Below, piece after piece: positions 5,130 through 8,179 of a stretch of DNA of 8,179 nucleotides. How positions within the stretch are numbered: the stretch's first letter is position 1; each line of letters begins with the position of its first letter. Made by a program: the position numbers and the translations under genes. The DNA comes from an uncultured Eubacteriales bacterium (lineage in GTDB: Bacteria; Bacillota; Clostridia; Oscillospirales; Acutalibacteraceae), in assembly GCA_900319615.1 (NCBI GenBank), contig ONPE01000056.1, positions 1-8,179 on the forward strand. The letters run 5' to 3'. The notes under the pieces are model-generated. The model worked only from the letters and a program-made list of their open reading frames with translations, searched no databases and had not been told where the DNA came from.

Positions 5130-6596
5130 ATGAAAAAACATAAGTTCAAAAAACGCTTTATTATCCTCGGGATCGTTATCTTTTTGATCGTCTTCTTCAT
5201 GGGATACTACATCAACTATATAGGGGACACCTACGATATGCACACCGGCATCTTCGGGCTGTCGTATGATGACATCGAGGTGCAGATGAAGACCTCGCGC
5301 GACGACGTTGTCGTGCTCTCCGACTATGAGATCGACGAGAACGGCGAGCTTGTCCTCGAGCTGCGCTCCGACGACGACGGCGAGGTCGACGCCGATATCA
5401 CTGTCAGTATAGAAAAAGGCGAGAGGTATATCCCGATGAAGACCCACTTCTCCGTCAACGACATGGGCACCATAGTCGAGAACCGTTACGGCAACCTCAA
5501 CTGCAACGGTTATATGGAGATAACCATAGCTTTTCTGGTGATGATGCTTCTTATCCTGATCGTCATGGTGGCTTCCTTCATCGAGTGCCTTAACAAAAAT
5601 TGGTTCTCGTATTCGATGATAGTATACGGCGGCGTAGCGCTGTATATCTTCGGTCTGCTGGTGCTGATGGGCTATAAGATACTCAACAGCGCCGTTACCT
5701 CCCTGAGCGCTCTGCTGGTGCTTATCGGCGACGTAGGCAGCTATTTCCTCGTCATGATGTTACCCGTCATGGTGCTTATGGCTGTGTCGGTATCCGTCAG
5801 CAACATCTGGCTGATGCGTCACGAGGGCTACCGACCCGTCAACGCCCTCGGTATAGTTATCAGCGTCGTGTGGCTTGTGGGGCTTTGCGCGGTGCTGAAT
5901 ATCGGCTATCTGGGCAGCTTCATGTACTCAACGCCGGTGCTGAGCAGGATCAGGGTCATCGCGACCTATGTTATCTGCTATTTCGAGTCTATGCTGGTTT
6001 CCCTGATTGTGTGCGCGTTCACCGCGAGCCGTCACGAGCCGCCGCTCGACCGCGACTACATCATCATCCTCGGCTGCGCTATCCGCTCCGACGGCAGCCT
6101 GACCCCGCTGCTCAAGGGCAGGGTCGACAGCGCCCTTAACTTTGAGAAGCGCCAGTATGACGCGAACGGCAAGCACGCGTGCTTTGTGCCGTCCGGCGGT
6201 CAGGGAGCCGACGAGGTCATCTCCGAGGGCGAGGCTATGGAGCGCTATCTGCTGGAGCAGGGCGTGCCTGCCGAGCGAATCATCCGCGAGGACAAGAGCA
6301 CAAGCACCTTCGAGAACATGAAGCTCTCGCGCGAGGTCGTCGAAAAAACCGACCCCGATTTCGTCAATAAAAAGACCGCCTTCGCAACCACCAACTACCA
6401 CGTTTTTCGCGGCTATATACTTTCGAAGAAGAACGGCTTTGAGGCGCAGGGTATCTCCGCCAAGACCAAGTGGTACTTCTTCCCGAACGCCTTCCTGCGC
6501 GAATTCATCGGACTTACGGTCGACAAGATCTCCGCTCATATTATATTCCTTGTCGCCCTCGCCGCTATCGTCGCAGCGATAGAATACTTCATTTGA
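5130..6596 (+). CDS. Multi-pass membrane protein with YdcF/ElyC/SanA (DUF218) domain
   Basis: A 488-aa membrane protein. Predicted order: TM1 (about 10-30) after a Lys-rich start; an acidic extracytoplasmic domain (about 31-128) with DDD-type runs; helices near 130-150, 160-181, 200-224, 237-258 and 276-299; a YdcF-like DUF218 domain (309-455); and a last helix (467-486). Domain hallmarks are DYIIILGCAIRSDG (309-322), PLLKGRVDSAL (326-336), PSGGQGADE at 354-362, SEGEAMERYLLEQGVP (365-380), ED-STSTFEN (387-396), and the TTNYHVFRG core (420-428). Relatives ElyC and SanA act in envelope integrity or cell-wall precursor metabolism. In Gram-positives the role is unknown, so an envelope function is inferred. 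The ATG at 5130 fits the promoter, though its SD (GGTGAG, 4 nt away) is weak. It is monocistronic and ends in a terminator. Confidence 0.88.
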   Translation: MKKHKFKKRFIILGIVIFLIVFFMGYYINYIGDTYDMHTGIFGLSYDDIEVQMKTSRDDVVVLSDYEIDENGELVLELRSDDDGEVDADITVSIEKGERYIPMKTHFSVNDMGTIVENRYGNLNCNGYMEITIAFLVMMLLILIVMVASFIECLNKNWFSYSMIVYGGVALYIFGLLVLMGYKILNSAVTSLSALLVLIGDVGSYFLVMMLPVMVLMAVSVSVSNIWLMRHEGYRPVNALGIVISVVWLVGLCAVLNIGYLGSFMYSTPVLSRIRVIATYVICYFESMLVSLIVCAFTASRHEPPLDRDYIIILGCAIRSDGSLTPLLKGRVDSALNFEKRQYDANGKHACFVPSGGQGADEVISEGEAMERYLLEQGVPAERIIREDKSTSTFENMKLSREVVEKTDPDFVNKKTAFATTNYHVFRGYILSKKNGFEAQGISAKTKWYFFPNAFLREFIGLTVDKISAHIIFLVALAAIVAAIEYFI

Positions 6597-6616
6597 TCTG
6601 CGATATATGCAGCAAA

Positions 6617-6649
6617 GCCCTTCGGTTTCTGACCAAAGGGCATTTTATT
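6617..6649 (+). terminator. Terminator after YdcF-domain gene
   Basis: GCCCTT (6617-6622) pairs with AAGGGC (6636-6641), and GGT (6624-6626) with ACC (6632-6634), past a single C/A mismatch. The loop is TTCTG, followed by ATTTTATT. Confidence 0.8.
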
Positions 6650-6656
6650 AAAAATA

Positions 6657-6826
6657 GTCATTGCGAGGGCTTTAGCCCGTGGCAATCTCAACATATTAAA
6701 AAGGGTAAAATACCCCGCTGCTTGCAGCGGAAGTGGATTTATCCTCTTAGGTTAATACTCCGCCCTAGCATAGCGAGGGTAAATTGTCCGGCGGACACTT
6801 TAGTGCTTGCACCGGGGAAGTTTATT
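6657..6826 (+). repeat. Dispersed intergenic repeat, copy B (longer form)
   Basis: It begins with GTCATTGCGAGG (6657-6668), forms the hairpin GGGC-TTTA-GCCC, and carries the 17-mer CCCGTGGCAATCTCAAC (6676-6692) and end block ACCGGGGAAGTTTATT (6811-6826) shared with copy A at 134-206. Compared with copy A it contains about 75 extra bases with nested palindromes: CCGCTGC/GCAGCGG (6715-6730), TGTCC/GGACA (6785-6797) and CCGCC/GGCGG (6760-6764 with 6790-6794). It fills the spacer between two convergent genes, and no other terminator for the ZIP gene is visible, so it may serve that purpose. Confidence 0.65.
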
Positions 6827-6860
6827 ATTGATCGCTGTTGCAGGGAGCCTCTGATACAAA

Positions 6861-7649
6861 TCAGCCGAGCGCGACGTCCAGCGCCATCATTATCGAGAAT
6901 CCCACCGCGAACATCAGCACCCCGATATGCGAGTGCTCTCCGCGTGCCATGTCGGGTATGAGCTCTTCCACGACCACATACACCATCGCGCCTGCTGCGA
7001 ATGACAGCAGATAGGGCATAGCCGGTATCGCGAGCCCTGCGAAGAGCACCGTCAGACCGCCGAATATCGGCTCCACGGCTCCGGACAGCACGCCGTAGAA
7101 GAAGGCTCTGCCTTTGCTGCGACCCTCCGCGTGCAGGGGCATCGAGATTATCGCCCCTTCGGGGAAGTTCTGAATCGCTATACCGAGCGCCAGCGCGAAC
7201 GCTCCGCCCGCCGTGATCTCTCCGCTGCCTGCGAGGAAGCCTGCGTACACCACGCCCACAGCCATGCCCTCGGGGATGTTGTGCAGCGTTACCGCCAGCA
7301 CCATCATCGTCGTGCGCGCAAGCCTGCTTCGCGGGCCCTCTGCCTCTGTTGCTCCGCGATGAAGATGGGGGATGACGCGGTCGAGCAGCATCAAAAACAA
7401 CACGCCCAGCCAGAAGCCGATGAACGCCGGCAAAAACGACAGCCTGCCCAGCCCCTCGCTCTGCTCTATCGCCGGGATGATCAGGCTCCACACCGACGCC
7501 GCGATCATCACACCTGCCGCAAAGCCCGTCAGCGCTCTCGTCACGCCCTCGCTGAGCTCCTTTTTCATAAAAAATACTGCTGCCGAGCCGAGAGCCGTGC
7601 CGATGAACGGGACGATCAGCCCGAAGAATACATTCAGATCAAATATCAT
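6861..7649 (-). CDS. ZIP family metal transporter (GufA/ZupT-like)
   Basis: A 262-aa integral membrane protein of the ZIP family, which imports divalent cations such as Zn2+, Fe2+ or Mn2+. Eight helices are expected. Signature residues in TM4 are HNIPEG (123-128) and in TM5 QNFPEG (160-165), supplying the H, N, E metal-site ligands; the Q-for-H at 160 is typical of the GufA-like branch. TM6/7 carry EPIFGG (193-198) and the EE pair at 228-229. A cytoplasmic loop near 92-112 includes HLH, a modest version of the His-rich loop. Length is normal. The ATG at 7649 has only a weak SD-like GATGATG upstream, but no better in-frame start exists. It is monocistronic, convergent with the YdcF-domain gene, and preceded by a promoter and a palindrome suggestive of metal-dependent control. 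The transported metal is not determinable from sequence. Confidence 0.93.
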   Translation of the reverse strand: MIFDLNVFFGLIVPFIGTALGSAAVFFMKKELSEGVTRALTGFAAGVMIAASVWSLIIPAIEQSEGLGRLSFLPAFIGFWLGVLFLMLLDRVIPHLHRGATEAEGPRSRLARTTMMVLAVTLHNIPEGMAVGVVYAGFLAGSGEITAGGAFALALGIAIQNFPEGAIISMPLHAEGRSKGRAFFYGVLSGAVEPIFGGLTVLFAGLAIPAMPYLLSFAAGAMVYVVVEELIPDMARGEHSHIGVLMFAVGFSIMMALDVALG

Positions 7650-7688
7650 AAAGCATCATCTTTTCTGTCGATTGATCGGTTTATCTCG

Positions 7689-7704
7689 GTTAGCTAATGC
7701 TAAC
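7689..7704. promoter_or_regulatory. Operator-like palindrome at ZIP gene start site
   Basis: The perfect inverted repeat GTTAGC-TAAT-GCTAAC sits at about +1 to +16 of the predicted ZIP transcript. TTAG/CTAA half-sites are typical of DtxR/MntR-family metalloregulators, but the spacing here differs from the classic IdeR box, so the regulator is a guess. Confidence 0.45.
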
Positions 7705-7711
7705 TATATAC

Positions 7712-7740
7712 ATTTTACAGCAAATCACCCGAGAAATCAA
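7712..7740 (-). promoter_or_regulatory. Promoter of ZIP transporter gene
   Basis: On the minus strand the -35 TTGATT (7740-7735) and -10 TAAAAT (7717-7712) have a 17-bp spacer. The start is predicted near 7705, giving a leader of about 55 nt. Confidence 0.6.
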
Positions 7741-8033
7741 GTGTTTTTCAAAAATCCCTCATCATTATCCTATGCACACCGGTGAAAAGCGGTTAATGTT
7801 TTGCAGTAATATAAACGTCAAGCAGGGAAAAGGACTTCACAAAAAAAGCGCCATAAATTCTCCCGTTATCAAATCAAACCGTCGCTGCGACCGCACGCAA
7901 AGCAAAAGACAAAGAAGAAGAATCGAGTGCCGATGAATGAATTATTATCGTCAATTATATCCCTTCAAAAAACCGTGAAAATCGAACGATATCAGCAAAA
8001 ACGCAGGAAAATCATAAATCTGAAAAATTTTAC
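7741..8033. other. Intergenic region without recognised gene
   Basis: An A-rich stretch between the ZIP promoter and the tRNA promoter. It holds two small palindromes (CACCGGTG at 7777-7784; GTCGC-T-GCGAC at 7881-7891). A 79-codon open frame (7697-7936) has no ribosome binding site, begins inside the ZIP operator and ends in a run of basic residues, so I do not call it a gene. Nothing else is seen. Confidence 0.5.
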
Positions 8034-8062
8034 TTGCATTTATCAAAAAGATATGGTATTAT
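8034..8062 (+). promoter_or_regulatory. Promoter of tRNA-Pro
   Basis: A -35 TTGCAT (8034-8039) and extended -10 TGGTATTAT (8054-8062; core TATTAT 8057-8062) with a 17-bp spacer. The start near 8069 lies about 18 nt before the mature tRNA 5' end. Confidence 0.65.
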
Positions 8063-8086
8063 ATCTCTTGCAGTAAAAAGCTGTAT

Positions 8087-8163
8087 CCGGGTGTGGCGCA
8101 GTTTGGTAGCGCGCTTGAATGGGGTTCAAGAGGCCGCTGGTTCGACTCCAGTCACTCGGACCA
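8087..8163 (+). tRNA. tRNA-Pro (anticodon GGG)
   Basis: A complete 77-nt cloverleaf. The acceptor CCGGGTG pairs with CACTCGG (one G-U); the D-stem is GCGC/GCGC; the anticodon stem CTTGA/TCAAG encloses loop ATGGGGT. Anticodon GGG is at 8121-8123 with G37 after it, as expected for proline tRNAs. The variable loop is AGGCC, and the T-arm GCTGG-TTCGACT-CCAGT is intact. Discriminator A is followed by an encoded CCA (8161-8163). It reads CCC and CCU codons in translation. The window ends 16 bases later, so it is unknown whether further tRNAs follow in the transcript. Confidence 0.96.
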
Positions 8164-8179
8164 CGGAGGGAAGTTTTCG

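Noticed and set aside
5928..6539. 203-codon antisense open frame opposite the DUF218 domain
   Set aside because: It is the reverse-strand shadow of a region with clear DUF218 motifs.
6739..7491. 250-codon minus-strand frame overlapping the ZIP gene in another phase
   Set aside because: It is Arg/Gly-rich, has no family resemblance, and overlaps the convincing ZIP frame.
7697..7936. 79-codon plus-strand open frame
   Set aside because: It has no SD sequence, starts inside the ZIP operator palindrome, and its tail is a biased basic stretch with no homology I recognise.
8139..8179. Possible integration site at the 3' end of tRNA-Pro
   Set aside because: tRNA 3' ends are common attachment sites, but no duplicated end, integrase or foreign DNA is visible before the window ends.

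Overview
The window looks like ordinary chromosome from a gut-type member of the Clostridia, probably Oscillospiraceae/Ruminococcus-like. That placement is inferred from strong AGGAGG-type ribosome binding sites, consensus sigma-A promoters with 17-bp spacers, U-tailed terminators after most genes, the IscU-like/GGGtGRT gene pair, the C_GCAxxG_C_C family protein and a GufA-like ZIP transporter. No phage, insertion sequence, CRISPR or rRNA is visible.

Layout: positions 1-300 hold a hairpin, copy A of a short dispersed repeat and a terminator-like stem. A zinc-ribbon NUDIX hydrolase (795 to 301, minus) and a flavin reductase-like protein (934-1416, plus) diverge from a compact control region. 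That region has back-to-back promoters, an 8-bp inverted repeat and a tandem 12-bp repeat. A YbeY-like gene follows (1713-2189); it lacks two of the three zinc-binding histidines. A near-consensus promoter and a foldable leader of about 115 nt then drive a two-gene operon: an IscU/NifU-N-like scaffold protein (2526-3218) and a GGGtGRT family protein (3233-4231). Next come a monocistronic C_GCAxxG_C_C family protein (4356-4796) and a membrane protein with a YdcF/ElyC/SanA (DUF218) domain (5130-6596). The latter converges on a ZIP metal transporter (7649 to 6861, minus), with repeat copy B between them. The window ends with tRNA-Pro(GGG) at 8087-8163 and its own promoter.

How the genes may work together: several relate to metals, redox or Fe-S chemistry (ZIP transporter, IscU-like/GGGtGRT pair, flavin reductase, cysteine-rich C_GCAxxG_C_C protein). 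They are separate transcription units with their own promoters and terminators, so only the IscU-like/GGGtGRT pair is supported as an operon, and the NUDIX/flavin reductase pair as sharing a control region.

The points most worth a second look are the degenerate YbeY paralogue, the poorly understood IscU-like/GGGtGRT operon with a leader that has two mutually exclusive folds, palindromic operator candidates at the ZIP and YdcF-domain promoters, and the two copies of a modular intergenic repeat. I saw no clear evidence of a wholly new defence or mobile system.
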